Shown here piece after piece: positions 26,000-34,447 of a DNA stretch of 64,000 nt. Both the position numbers and the translations under genes were made by a program. The notes beneath the pieces were generated by a model, which was not told the origin of the DNA, did no database searches, and saw only the letters and a list, made by a program, of their open reading frames with translations. Positions within the stretch are counted from its first letter, which is position 1. Every line of letters starts with the position of its first letter. Source of the DNA: Vulcanimicrobiota bacterium (lineage in GTDB: Bacteria > Vulcanimicrobiota > Xenobia > Xenobiales > JADMJV01); the NCBI GenBank assembly GCA_019637395.1, contig JAHBVR010000023.1, positions 62,001 to 126,000 on the forward strand, written 5' to 3'.

Positions 26000-26992
26000 C
26001 TAGGCTTTGGTGAGCTTGGTCAACTCGGCATGCACGGCTTCCACCAGGGCTTTGCGAATCTCGCCGATTTTGCCGTCGGTGGTGACGCCGGCGGCCCGGG
26101 AATGACCGCCGCCGCCGAAGATGGCCGCCACCTGATTGATAGGATGATTGCGCGAGCGAATGCTGGCTTTGATCTTGCCGCCGGGAGCTTCGCGCACCAG
26201 CACCACCACGTCGGCTTGTTCCACGCGGTCGAGTTCGTCCACAAAGAATTGGATCTCCTCGGGGCGCACGTTGTATTCGTCCAAAGACTTCTGGGTGATC
26301 TCGGCCCAGGCCACACACACGCCGTCGCGTTCGTCCACGGTCAGATCGTTGAGCATGCGGCCGAGCAATTTGAGCACATTAGGGGTGCTGTTGCGGTAGA
26401 CCGAACGCGAGACCTCGTCGGTGGCCACCCCGGCCTGGAGCATGGACGCCAGGCGCCGGTGAGTAGCTGGAGTCACTCGCGAATATTGAAAGGAACCTGT
26501 ATCGGTCAACACGGCCACGTAGAGGGCGGTGGCCATAGAGCGATCCAAAGGCACGTCCAGGTGTTGGATCAATTCAAAAGTCATTTCGCCGAGGGCGGCC
26601 ACTTCCGGCAGCACCCAGTTGATGTCTCCGTAATTCTCGTTGTCCTGGTGATGATCGAAATTGAGCAGCAACGGCGCCATTTTGCGCGGGTCAAAGCCCT
26701 TGGGCATACGGCCCAGGGTGGGACATTCCAGGGCCACCACGGCATCGAATTTTTCCTCGGGCAGCTCGGCGCTGGTATTTTCCAGGCCGAAGAGAATGCG
26801 GCTGAGCGAGGCCGGCACGGATTCCGGCAAGAAGGCTACCACGCGTTTGCCCATAATGGTCAAGGCCTGCTGCAAAGCCAACATGGACCCGAGATGGTCG
26901 CCGTCCAGACCGACATGCGAGACCAGCAGGTAGCTTTGATGTTGCCTGAGCGCCTGCACAAACGCTGGAGGTACCTGAAAATCACCTTTCAC
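26000..26992 (-). CDS. DHH/DHHA1 phosphoesterase, NrnA-like
   Basis: Proteins of this type hydrolyse nanoRNA, pAp or linear and cyclic dinucleotides. The 330-residue protein has the DHH motifs SHVGLDGDHLGS, FDHHQDNENYG and YVAVLTDTGSFQYS, and the DHHA1 glycine motif IFGGGGHSRAAG. Motif I reads HVGLDGDHLG where NrnA usually has HxxPDGDxxG; Asp residues are kept. It lies between an HD-GYP protein and mtaB. Because HD-GYP proteins make pGpG, this enzyme might clear that product, which is inference. Confidence 0.88.
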   Translation of the reverse strand: MKGDFQVPPAFVQALRQHQSYLLVSHVGLDGDHLGSMLALQQALTIMGKRVVAFLPESVPASLSRILFGLENTSAELPEEKFDAVVALECPTLGRMPKGFDPRKMAPLLLNFDHHQDNENYGDINWVLPEVAALGEMTFELIQHLDVPLDRSMATALYVAVLTDTGSFQYSRVTPATHRRLASMLQAGVATDEVSRSVYRNSTPNVLKLLGRMLNDLTVDERDGVCVAWAEITQKSLDEYNVRPEEIQFFVDELDRVEQADVVVLVREAPGGKIKASIRSRNHPINQVAAIFGGGGHSRAAGVTTDGKIGEIRKALVEAVHAELTKLTKA

Positions 26993-27004
26993 CGACTCTG
27001 CTCC

Positions 27005-28882
27005 CTACTGTCCGTCAATACCTAACTCCAATCGCTCCGGGCCGCGTCGGGCCGGGCCGGAGGCGGGAGCGGATGGGCTCGCCGATTCCGATGCGGCTGC
27101 AACTGGACTGCCAGCGGGTGTTCCCCGCAAATTCGCGCCAACCTTCTGCCGAGCCTCGTGGACCAGACGCAGTAAGGGGGAATTTTCTTGAGGCGTGAAC
27201 TGCATCAGAGCCATAAAGTAGCTGACAACCTCTGAATTGAACTGGGTTCCGGCGCCTTTTTCCAGGCGCCGCATAGCTTCTTCCCGTTCCAGGCCCTGCC
27301 GGTAAGGCCGATGCGAAGTCATGGCGTCGTAGGCGTCGGCCACGGCCATGATGCGGGCGCCCATGGGAATTTGTTCGCCCTTCAAGCCTTGCGGATAGCC
27401 TTTGCCGTCCCAGCGTTCGTGGTGTCCCAGCACCATCTTTTGAATTTCCGGAGAAACCGAACGAATGTCGCGGATGATGCGGGCGCTGTGTACGACATGC
27501 TGTTTCATGATCTCGAATTCTTCATCGGTCAGGGCGCCCTGTTTCATGAGGATGCTGTCAGGAGTAGAGATCTTGCCCACGTCGTGGAGCATGGCGGCCG
27601 TGTTCATGTCCTTCACAAAACTGGCCGGCAGCCCCATGGCCTGGGCCAGGCGCACCGAGTAATTGCACACTCGGGTAACGTGGCCGCTGGTATAGGGGTC
27701 TTTGGCTTCGATGGCCTGGGCCAGGGCGCGAATCATTTCTTCGTGGCTGCGTTCGCGCTCGGCCAGGAAAAACAGGTTGCGAATGGAGATGGCGGCGTCA
27801 GTGGCCAGAATCTGCAGATAGCCCTGGTCGTGACTGCTGAAACGGTCTCCCACCAGCTTGTTGCCGACCAGAATCAGACCGAGTGGACTGTTGTCGAGCG
27901 GCGTCTGCAGGGGAACGACCAGGAAATTTTTCAAGTCGTCGCTGTGGGGTTGATAGCCGGTGGTCTGGCCGCGCAGGATGGGAATCAACTGTTCCATCCC
28001 GTTCAGGGGCCAGTACGGGCGGATCGGTTCGACTCCATCGGCTTGTGAATAGATGAAGGATTCACCGGTGGTGACCAGGCGGCCGAGCAGGCCCTGGCCG
28101 ATGGGGCTATTGAGTTTGGCCGCCGCTCCCTCGGTGATGCCTTCTTTCCACTCGACCATCAGATTTTGCCCTTTGCGCAGCAAAACCACCGCGATATTCA
28201 CCTGGAGTTGCTCTTTGGCGCAGTAAACAATGGTAGAGAGCAGTTCGTCCGGATTGCGCAGAACGGCCATGCGGTGGGCGATCTGCATGAGCGCTTCCAG
28301 TTTGCGCCGCTCATGATTGAGTTCTTGTTCTTGGGCCAGGCGGGCCTCACCGTGGGTTCGGGCCGCTTCCTGAGCTTTCTGCAAGGCCACCGCCTGGCTC
28401 TTGTTGGGATCCTCAGCGACCTCCGCGCGGCCGCGGGCCCGGGGCAAGGCGGAAATCAAAAAGGGAGCGGCGCACAGGGTGACCACGCGGTAGACCAGCG
28501 AAAGCGGGTTGAGATGGGCCAGGTGGCGGTCCATGATGGTCGGCGCCAACCAGCAGACGCAGTTGACCCAGGCGAAGATGATAGCCGCCTGCTGGCCTTT
28601 CTCGATGGAGATGAGAGCGGTCAGTGCCAACGGCAGCATCAAGATGGCCCCGGGACCGGCGAAATAGCAAAGGAAACCGACCAGCAGAGATTCCACGCCG
28701 GCCATGACCAGGGGCTGGCCTTCATCCTCCCCTACCCTGCCCTGGTAGGCGGCCAGCACGATCAGAGCCAGGCACAGGCCGCCGGCCACGGGCAGGACGC
28801 CGGTGCCCTTATCGGCCACTACCTGGAGCAGACCGGAGAGATAAAGAAAGACCCGCAGCGGTAGGGCCGGCGGCAAGTTCAA
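27005..28882 (-). CDS. membrane GAF / HD-GYP phosphodiesterase
   Basis: The N-terminal part has about six hydrophobic segments (such as VLPVAGGLCLALIVLAAY and QAAIIFAWVNCVCWLAP), followed by a coiled coil, a GAF domain (LQVNIAVVLLRKGQ to ATDAAISIRNL) and an HD-GYP domain. The latter shows LHDVGK, HHERWDGKGYP and VADAYDAMTSHRPYR, so it should hydrolyse c-di-GMP. The start is unclear: the frame is open to 29191, but upstream of about 28940 it overlaps a real zinc-ribbon gene and reads as arginine-rich noise. I take the TTG at 28882. A Ser/Ala/Pro-rich tail ends the protein. Confidence 0.85.
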   Translation of the reverse strand: MNLPPALPLRVFLYLSGLLQVVADKGTGVLPVAGGLCLALIVLAAYQGRVGEDEGQPLVMAGVESLLVGFLCYFAGPGAILMLPLALTALISIEKGQQAAIIFAWVNCVCWLAPTIMDRHLAHLNPLSLVYRVVTLCAAPFLISALPRARGRAEVAEDPNKSQAVALQKAQEAARTHGEARLAQEQELNHERRKLEALMQIAHRMAVLRNPDELLSTIVYCAKEQLQVNIAVVLLRKGQNLMVEWKEGITEGAAAKLNSPIGQGLLGRLVTTGESFIYSQADGVEPIRPYWPLNGMEQLIPILRGQTTGYQPHSDDLKNFLVVPLQTPLDNSPLGLILVGNKLVGDRFSSHDQGYLQILATDAAISIRNLFFLAERERSHEEMIRALAQAIEAKDPYTSGHVTRVCNYSVRLAQAMGLPASFVKDMNTAAMLHDVGKISTPDSILMKQGALTDEEFEIMKQHVVHSARIIRDIRSVSPEIQKMVLGHHERWDGKGYPQGLKGEQIPMGARIMAVADAYDAMTSHRPYRQGLEREEAMRRLEKGAGTQFNSEVVSYFMALMQFTPQENSPLLRLVHEARQKVGANLRGTPAGSPVAAASESASPSAPASGPARRGPERLELGIDGQ

Positions 28883-28941
28883 GCCGCGAGCCCGCGGCGC
28901 ACGGGTCTTATGGCGTGTGGTGGAGCGGCGCGCGGTCGAGC

Positions 28942-29166
28942 TCAGGTCCAGCCCTCTCGCAAGAACATGACGACTCCGTCGATTTTTACCAGCAGCAAAA
29001 GGGAATTGCAGTGCGGGCAACGGGTCTGCTCGTTCAGGCTGAGGCTCTCCATATGCAGGGAGGCGTCGCAGCCGGGGCAGTCGGGCAGCACCAGGCGGCC
29101 GCGGTCCTGCCCCGCCTTGGGGCTGGCGTCGGCGCTCAAGGGCGCGTTGCCGGCCAGTCCGCTCAC
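28942..29166 (-). CDS. small zinc-ribbon protein
   Basis: The 74-residue protein has two CxxC pairs, CPGCDASL and CPHCNSLL, 20 residues apart, a zinc ribbon. The end is hydrophobic (SLLLLVKIDGVVMFL) but too short to be a firm membrane span. It starts GTG in a four-base overlap (GTGA) with the radical-SAM stop and precedes the HD-GYP gene, so it is translated within the operon. The exact role is unknown. Confidence 0.75.
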   Translation of the reverse strand: MSGLAGNAPLSADASPKAGQDRGRLVLPDCPGCDASLHMESLSLNEQTRCPHCNSLLLLVKIDGVVMFLREGWT

Positions 29167-30488
29167 GAATGAGCTCCGGCCTGTTTGGCAATCAGGCAGA
29201 GCGGATCAGGATCGGTCAGCGTGCCGGAAGTCACATAGGCGCGGGAGCGGTCGCCGCCGCGGCAGGACTTGAAATAATCGCATTTTTTGCAGGTGTTGTT
29301 ACCGGGGTTATTGCGCAGCACTTTCAGGCCGTGGCCCTGGTGCCAGATTTCCTTGAGGGGCTTTTCGCGGATGTTGCCGGCCGCCAGTACGGTACCCAGA
29401 AAACCGCTGCCGCCCACCAGGCCCTCGGAATTGATGTGGCAGTGCAACTGGCCGCATTCGCTGCCGAAGCCCTCAAAGACGCGCTTCTTTTGGTAGGGCG
29501 GCGGCACCTTGGAGACGATCTCCACCTTGCAGCGGCTGGTCTCTCCGATACGGCGCGCCAGATCAAGCGCATTGTTGGCCTCGTCGATGGTGAGCAGCAT
29601 TTTCGGGTTCTCTTTGGCGCGGCCCACCGGTGCGACGATATCGAAGACAATGCGCGGAATCTCGAAACGTTCCGCCTGTTTCACCAGAGCCGGGATTTCC
29701 GTCAGATTGTCGCGCTGCAGCACGGCGTGGAAATAAATCGGCGCTTTGGAGAGTTCTTGCAAGTTCTTGATGCCGCGCATGGCCTTGCGGTAAGCACGAT
29801 CGCCGCGCAGGTAATCGTAGCTTTTTTCACTGCCTGCATCCATGCTGATCTTGATTTCATCGATGGCCAGCTCGCCCAGTTTGGAGGCCACGGCCCGGGT
29901 GGCCATGGTGGCGTTGGTGGCGATGGAAACCTTCATGCCACGGCTGTTGGCGTGGGAGATGACGTCAAAGACGTCACTGCGGCCGAGAGGCTCTCCGCCG
30001 CCCAGACGCAGCTTGAAACAGCCCATCATGGCCATGTCGTCGATAATTCTACGAATGTCGAGAATGGTCAACTCGCGCGGACGAGCCGCCCCGGCGTCGG
30101 CCCAACAGTGTTTGCAGGCCAGGTTGCAGTAGCGGGTCAGCTGCAGATAAACCGTGGTGGGAGCCGATAGATATTGCGTTCCCTCGGGCATGTCGTTGTC
30201 CAGGAAGACGCCCTGAAAGGTGCCGTCCTTGACCAGGCCGATGCTGGAGCAGAGCTGGATAAAAGTGTCAAAGGACTGGCGCGTGACCGTTTCGCTCAGT
30301 TCGCGATAGACTTCGTCCAGAGAGTAGTCCTGGCTGCGCGCGAAGATGCCGGTAGCTTCTCCGTCGAAGGGGATGTAGTCGGAATTCTGACGGTCGTAGA
30401 CCAGACAACCGAAGTATTCTTTGCGCGCCACGAAGGGCTTCGTGGCCAGTTGTTTGAGACGGTCATCCGCGCTCAAAGAAGTTATCAT
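29163..30488 (-). CDS. radical SAM/SPASM protein with PqqD-like N-terminus
   Basis: Residues 17-95 (FVARKEYFGCLVYD, DGEATGIFARS, QLCSSIGLVKDG) look like the PqqD-type peptide-recognition domain found on maturases of ribosomal peptides. The radical-SAM motif is YCNLACKHC (CxxxCxxC) near residue 120, with the SAM-binding GGGEP soon after. The C-terminal SPASM region has ECGQLHC, CKKCDYFKSCRGG and DPLC, seven cysteines for auxiliary clusters. This set is typical of PqqE-, MftC- or haem-d1-type maturases. The substrate is not identified; no obvious precursor peptide is joined to it. Confidence 0.85.
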   Translation of the reverse strand: MITSLSADDRLKQLATKPFVARKEYFGCLVYDRQNSDYIPFDGEATGIFARSQDYSLDEVYRELSETVTRQSFDTFIQLCSSIGLVKDGTFQGVFLDNDMPEGTQYLSAPTTVYLQLTRYCNLACKHCWADAGAARPRELTILDIRRIIDDMAMMGCFKLRLGGGEPLGRSDVFDVISHANSRGMKVSIATNATMATRAVASKLGELAIDEIKISMDAGSEKSYDYLRGDRAYRKAMRGIKNLQELSKAPIYFHAVLQRDNLTEIPALVKQAERFEIPRIVFDIVAPVGRAKENPKMLLTIDEANNALDLARRIGETSRCKVEIVSKVPPPYQKKRVFEGFGSECGQLHCHINSEGLVGGSGFLGTVLAAGNIREKPLKEIWHQGHGLKVLRNNPGNNTCKKCDYFKSCRGGDRSRAYVTSGTLTDPDPLCLIAKQAGAHS

Positions 30489-30580
30489 CCATCATCTCGC
30501 TTTGTGGGGGCATTACTTGACTGGCTTTCTAGGTCTTGATGACGTGAACCTTCTCGGCCGCAAACGGCTCTACAAAAGCG

Positions 30581-30604
30581 AAAGAGGCGCCGAAGCGCCT
30601 CTTT
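30581..30604 (-). terminator. intrinsic terminator
   Basis: AAAGAGGCGC (30581-30590) and GCGCCTCTTT (30595-30604) pair around four bases that read TTCG on the minus strand, a very stable tetraloop. T-rich sequence follows. It stands directly after the Cys-rich small gene and before the radical-SAM gene. Confidence 0.85.
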
Positions 30605-30608
30605 TTCT

Positions 30609-30902
30609 TTAGCCGAGCGACTCGCCTTCCTTGTCGTGGAAGTCGCACTCTTCGATGCAGTCGCGAAAACTTTTCAGAGGTCGTGACTGATACGGGTGGG
30701 TGCAGTTGATAAAAATTCTAGGCGCCTCGCCTTCCAGGCTGAACCCAAAATCCACATAGCCACAAAACCGATCGGGGACATGCTCGATGCAATATTCATA
30801 AAGTTCGTTGTAAATTTCCGGGTAGCTGTGCTGGAACATATGCTTTTCGCACTGGAAAACACCCAGCACTGAACTACGAAATCTACAGGGTCTGTACGCC
30901 AT
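30609..30902 (-). CDS. cysteine-rich small protein
   Basis: I do not recognise this 97-residue protein. It has seven cysteines at 6, 18, 38, 47, 67, 82 and 86, including CIEEC near the end, and many aromatic and acidic residues. No signal peptide is seen, so metal or cluster binding in the cytosol is more likely than disulfides. The ATG at 30902 has GAGAG upstream. A strong terminator separates it from the radical-SAM gene 120 bases downstream, so it is its own transcript or a leader gene. The 200 bases before it show no other gene. Confidence 0.6.
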   Translation of the reverse strand: MAYRPCRFRSSVLGVFQCEKHMFQHSYPEIYNELYEYCIEHVPDRFCGYVDFGFSLEGEAPRIFINCTHPYQSRPLKSFRDCIEECDFHDKEGESLG

Positions 30903-31085
30903 CGTACTCTCTCACTCTCAATCCGTTCCCGGCTTCTCGACGCCGGGTTTTCAGCGACCGCTTCACCTGAAGCATCTCCTCTGAACTTGGGTTCGATTCG
31001 GAGGACTGCCTTTCTCCTCGACCTATGGAGTTCCTGTCGAGTGCACAAAAAGTTTGTTATGAAGGCTGCACGGGTGTCCGACAAA

Positions 31086-31115
31086 GAAAAAGGGTCCGCT
31101 GAATCAGCGGACCCT
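31086..31115 (-). terminator. intrinsic terminator after tRNA-Ala
   Basis: On the minus strand AGGGTCCGCT pairs with AGCGGACCCT around GATTC, and TTTTTC follows at 31090-31085. It lies five bases after the encoded CCA of tRNA-Ala and should end the secE-rplA-tRNA transcript. Confidence 0.92.
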
Positions 31116-31119
31116 GTTT

Positions 31120-31195
<76 letters not shown>

Positions 31196-31251
31196 GTGGG
31201 ATTGAGAATATAATGCCTCTCTCCCGGACTGTCAAGCCTTTTCTCGGTGAC

Positions 31252-31962
31252 TTAGTTGGCGGATACCGACTTGGCCACGGCTTTGGTGGTGTCCACGCGT
31301 ACGGCGGGCGACATGGTGGAGGCCAGCGAAATGGAGCGCAGGTAGGTACCCTTGGAACTCTGAGGCTTGGCCTTGACGATGGCTTCGAGCAGCACGCGCA
31401 GGTTCTCGAGCAGCTTGTCTTCGGAAAAGGACAGGCGGCCGATGCTGGAGTGCACCACGCCCTGTTTGTCGGCGCGGTATTGCACCTTGCCGGACTTGAG
31501 CTCTTCCACGGCTTTGACCACGTCAGGGGTAACGGTGCCGGCCTTGGGGTTGGGCATGCGCGGTCCCAGAATACGACCCAGATCCTTACCGATCAGGCCC
31601 ATCATATCGGGAGTAGCCACTACCAGGTCAAAGTCCGACCAGCCGCCCTTGACTTTGGCCACCAGGTCTTCGGCACCGGCGGCGTCGGCTCCGGCGCCTT
31701 CCGCGGCACGGATACGGTCCCCCTTGGTGAAGACGATGACGCGGGGGGTTTTGCCGGTGCCGTGAGGCAGCACGGTGGTTCCGCGTACGGTCTGATCGCT
31801 CTTGCGCGGATCGATCCCGAGCTTGATGTGACACTCCACAGTTTCGTCGAACTTGGCGGAAGCGATCTTTTTGACCACTCCAATCGCCTCTTCGAGCGCG
31901 TGCAGCGCGTTCTTGTCGTAGGCCTCGAGAGCGGCCTTACGCTTCTTGGTTTGTTTAGCCAT
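31252..31962 (-). CDS. rplA: 50S ribosomal protein L1
   Basis: L1 binds 23S rRNA at the mobile stalk. The ATG at 31962 follows GGAGGT and gives a normal 236 residues. An upstream in-frame start would add 15 residues without support. Motifs are [25 protein letters not shown] (core DPRKSDQ), [16 protein letters not shown] and [16 protein letters not shown]. rplJ and rplL, the usual next genes, are absent; tRNA-Ala follows instead. Confidence 0.97.
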   Translation of the reverse strand: MAKQTKKRKAALEAYDKNALHALEEAIGVVKKIASAKFDETVECHIKLGIDPRKSDQTVRGTTVLPHGTGKTPRVIVFTKGDRIRAAEGAGADAAGAEDLVAKVKGGWSDFDLVVATPDMMGLIGKDLGRILGPRMPNPKAGTVTPDVVKAVEELKSGKVQYRADKQGVVHSSIGRLSFSEDKLLENLRVLLEAIVKAKPQSSKGTYLRSISLASTMSPAVRVDTTKAVAKSVSAN

Positions 31963-32054
31963 ATTTACCTCCGTGGTGCGAACGAGACCCCGAGGAGTCT
32001 CTCCCACAAAATAAATGAAGCCCGGTTGGATAACCAGGCTTCAAACTTTTCGCT

Positions 32055-32480
32055 TTAGGCGACGACTTCCAGGCCCATCGAACGGGCCGTGCCTTCGATG
32101 ATGGCGATGGCGGCGTCGAGGTCGTTGGCGTTCAGGTCAGGCATCTTGATTTCGGCGACCTTGCGCACCTGGGCGGCGGTCACTTTACCGACCTTCTTTT
32201 TGTTGGGCTCGCCGGAGCCTTTCTGGATGCCGGCTTCCTTGATCAGCAAGGTGGCGGCCGGCGGGGTCTTGGTGATGAAGGTGAAGGAGCGGTCTTCGAA
32301 GATGGTGATCTCGACCGGGATGATCATTCCGATCTGGGAAGCGGTGCGCTCGTTGTACTGCTTCACGAACTCCATGATGTTCACGCCGTGCTGACCGAGG
32401 GCGGGACCGACCGGCGGTGCCGGGTTGGCCTTTCCAGCCGGGCACTGCAGCTTCACCATTGCTTTAACTTTCTTAGCCAT
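32055..32480 (-). CDS. rplK: 50S ribosomal protein L11
   Basis: L11 forms the GTPase-associated centre with 23S rRNA. The 141-residue protein shows [22 protein letters not shown] (core [13 protein letters not shown]), the linker with TPPAATLL, and the C-terminal signature near [24 protein letters not shown] (core [10 protein letters not shown]). It is spaced 29 bases from nusG and 92 from rplA. Confidence 0.98.
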   Translation of the reverse strand: MAKKVKAMVKLQCPAGKANPAPPVGPALGQHGVNIMEFVKQYNERTASQIGMIIPVEITIFEDRSFTFITKTPPAATLLIKEAGIQKGSGEPNKKKVGKVTAAQVRKVAEIKMPDLNANDLDAAIAIIEGTARSMGLEVVA

Positions 32481-32509
32481 GACTACTCCTCTATGTTCCT
32501 ATCTGACGC

Positions 32510-33142
32510 TTAGGAAAGCTTCTCGACTTGTCCGAAATCCAGTTCCACCGGCGTTTCGCGGCCGAAGATCGAAATCAGGACGCGCACTTTCTCGCGATCC
32601 GGAGTGACCTCCTCCACCACGCCATGGAAGTCCTGGAAGGGACCGTGGGTAACTTTGATGGCCTGGCCCACGGCCAGGTCCAGCTTGACCCGGGTGGGGG
32701 CTTCCATGCCCATCAACTGTTTGATGCGGCGCACTTCGTCCTCGGGCAGGGGCACCGGCTTGGCGCCCGGGCTGACGAATCCCGTCACGCCGGAGGTGTT
32801 GCGCACGACATACCAGGACTCTTCGGTGAGAATCATCTCGACGAAGACGTAGCCCGGGTAGATTTTACGCATGACGGTCTTCTTCTTGCCGTCCTTGAAT
32901 TCGAGTTCTTCTTCGGTGGGCACGTGGACCTGAAAGATCCGGTCGCGCATTCCCATCGAGTCGATACGTCGCATCAAGTTGTCTCGCACCTTGTTCTCGT
33001 ATCCCGAATAGGTGTGAATCACGTACCAGTTGATGCGCGGGTCAACCGGAGCGGGCGCGGCCACGACGGGCGCTTCGGCGCTCTCGGCGACGACCTCGGT
33101 GGCTTGCTGCTCTTCAGCGATATCCTGTTCTTGCTGTTCCAT
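32510..33142 (-). CDS. nusG: transcription antitermination factor NusG
   Basis: NusG links RNA polymerase to Rho or to the ribosome. The NGN domain covers about residues 38-150 (WYVIHTYSGYENKV, YPGYVFVEM, VSPGAKPVPL) and the KOW domain the last 55 (GPFQDFHGVVEEV). The first 35 residues are an acidic and Ala/Val/Pro-rich extension unlike E. coli NusG. The ATG at 33142 follows GAGGAG; an in-frame GTG lies two codons earlier. Confidence 0.97.
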   Translation of the reverse strand: MEQQEQDIAEEQQATEVVAESAEAPVVAAPAPVDPRINWYVIHTYSGYENKVRDNLMRRIDSMGMRDRIFQVHVPTEEELEFKDGKKKTVMRKIYPGYVFVEMILTEESWYVVRNTSGVTGFVSPGAKPVPLPEDEVRRIKQLMGMEAPTRVKLDLAVGQAIKVTHGPFQDFHGVVEEVTPDREKVRVLISIFGRETPVELDFGQVEKLS

Positions 33143-33165
33143 GATCACTCCTCAGGGTCGGGGCT

Positions 33166-33471
33166 TTAGCGGAAGAACCGCTTTAAAATGGCGTCCAGCA
33201 CTCCCAGGTAGCCGGCGAAGAGAAACAGGGTCACCATCACGACCGTGGTGGCGGCCTGTAGTTCCCGGGTGGACGGCCAGCTGACTCGGCCCATCTCCAG
33301 CTTGACGCCTTGGAGATAGGCTTTGAGAGCGGCGGGCGACCAGCCCGACGGAGCCGCGGCTTCCGGCGCGGGGCTCACCGTGGTGGTACCGCCCCCGCTC
33401 GCCATCGCGGCTTTTGTCTCGCTGCGATCGCGCCGTGGACCTGTTCTTTTTTTCGCTGGTTGACCGGCCAT
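33166..33471 (-). CDS. secE: preprotein translocase subunit SecE
   Basis: The 101-residue protein has the SecE core: the amphipathic helix LQGVKLEMGRVSWPSTREL followed by one span (VVMVTLFLFAGYLGVLDAIL). The first 50 residues are basic then Gly/Thr/Ala-rich and should be disordered. The ATG at 33471 follows GAGGAGG; upstream frame extensions read as noise. It sits directly before nusG, its conserved place. No rpmG is found in the 227 bases before it. Confidence 0.93.
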   Translation of the reverse strand: MAGQPAKKRTGPRRDRSETKAAMASGGGTTTVSPAPEAAAPSGWSPAALKAYLQGVKLEMGRVSWPSTRELQAATTVVMVTLFLFAGYLGVLDAILKRFFR

Positions 33472-33698
33472 CGCTGCGCCTCCTCTGGGAAATCCCCTCC
33501 CTATACCGCCCGAAACGCGGGCGCCAAACATGGCTCCGCATACTCGATACGACACGCGTGGGAATCCACACTGCGGCGAACCCTGAAACCCACTTCAAAG
33601 TTCACCTTCACCAAAAAAAAGAGACCCTTCGGCCGTTCTATGCTTGCGCACTGAACTTTTTTAGGGCCTTGGAGTTCGCCTTGCAGCAAACCCCTTGT

Positions 33699-33774
33699 TG
33701 GAGCTGGAGAGCGGGCTCGAACCGCCGACCTCGTCCTTACCAAGGACGTGCTCTGCCAACTGAGCTACTCCAGC
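33699..33774 (-). tRNA. tRNA-Thr (GGU)
   Basis: A 76-base cloverleaf with acceptor GCTGGAG/CTCCAGC, anticodon stem CGTCC/GGACG around TTGGTAA (anticodon GGT), a T arm and encoded CCA. It follows tRNA-Gly by six bases and shares its transcript. Confidence 0.96.
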
Positions 33775-33780
33775 GAAACC

Positions 33781-33856
33781 TGGAGCGGGAGACGAGGTTC
33801 GAACTCGCGACAACCAGCTTGGAAGGCTGATGCTCTACCAACTGAGCTACTCCCGC
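33781..33856 (-). tRNA. tRNA-Gly (UCC)
   Basis: A 76-base cloverleaf with acceptor GCGGGAG/CTCCCGC, anticodon stem TCAGC/GCTGG around CTTCCAA (anticodon TCC), T arm GCGAG/CTCGT and encoded CCA. It is the first gene after a strong promoter. Confidence 0.96.
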
Positions 33857-33867
33857 ACATTAACAAG

Positions 33868-33885
33868 GTCCCGGTTGTCCGGGAC
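33868..33885 (-). promoter_or_regulatory. leader hairpin before tRNA-Gly
   Basis: GTCCCGG (33868-33874) pairs perfectly with CCGGGAC (33879-33885) around four bases, 12 bases before the tRNA 5' end and inside the predicted transcript leader. It could guide processing; without a T tract it is not a terminator. Confidence 0.6.
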
Positions 33886-33900
33886 TGTGTAACGCTGCTT

Positions 33901-33929
33901 TTCATACCATGCGCCTTCGGGCTTGTCAA
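33901..33929 (-). promoter_or_regulatory. sigma-70-type promoter of the tRNA/secE operon
   Basis: On the minus strand a perfect -35 box TTGACA (33929-33924) is followed by a 17-base spacer and a -10 box TATGAA (33906-33901). Transcription would begin near 33894, about 38 bases before tRNA-Gly, and could extend through secE, nusG, rplK and rplA to the terminator at 31086. Confidence 0.8.
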
Positions 33930-34015
33930 CACTGAACGTGCGCTGCGAAAATCCATCAAGGTGCTTAAGAAACGGGGATCAGGGAAATAAGCACTGCAGA
34001 ATTTTGGAGGTCCTC

Positions 34016-34447
34016 ATGAAAACCTATCAATACGCCGCTCTGGCCGTGGCCGCCACCGGCAGCCTGCTTCTGCCCGCCTACGCCGCCCGGCGCAAATCCG
34101 ATCCCGGTCCTCACCCCCTCAAGGTTTTGAAGATCGTCCAGGATGGCTCTTCCACTATCAGCATGAACGGCGCTTCCGGTCGCTACCACCTGTGGATGCA
34201 GAACACCACCGACGTGGCCGTCGACAAAGTCGAAGTCCAGATGGAGCTGTGGAGTAAAACCGGGCGCCTGGAAGACACCATCAAGAAGGAGGTCGGCAAC
34301 GTGGACGCCGGCCAGAAGACTTTTGTGGACCTGAAATACAACATTGTCGGAGAAACCAGCCTCAAGCCCCGCTTCTGGGTTCTTTACAACGGCGGCAAGG
34401 AAGCTCCCATCCAGTTCGAGATCGATGGGCCCAGCTGGAACTATTGA
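34016..34447 (+). CDS. small secreted protein
   Basis: A signal peptide MKTYQYAALAVAATGSLLL ends near AYA-A, leaving a mature protein of about 120 residues. The mature part is a likely beta-sandwich: GRYHLWMQNTTDVAVDKVEVQ (core HLWMQNTTD), GRLEDTIKKEVGNVDAGQK and LKPRFWVLYNGGK, like FxLYD-type domains. I name no family. The ATG follows GGAGGT. The last seven bases overlap the convergent cinA-like gene. Confidence 0.75.
   Translation: MKTYQYAALAVAATGSLLLPAYAARRKSDPGPHPLKVLKIVQDGSSTISMNGASGRYHLWMQNTTDVAVDKVEVQMELWSKTGRLEDTIKKEVGNVDAGQKTFVDLKYNIVGETSLKPRFWVLYNGGKEAPIQFEIDGPSWNY

Noticed and set aside
28883-29191. N-terminal extension of the HD-GYP protein by about 100 residues
   Set aside because: The extension is Arg/Pro-rich and covers the zinc-ribbon gene, which has clear CxxC motifs and a coupled start.
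33472-33698. rpmG (L33) or another small gene before secE
   Set aside because: No CxxC-type L33 frame or ribosome-binding site is seen in any minus-strand frame of this gap.
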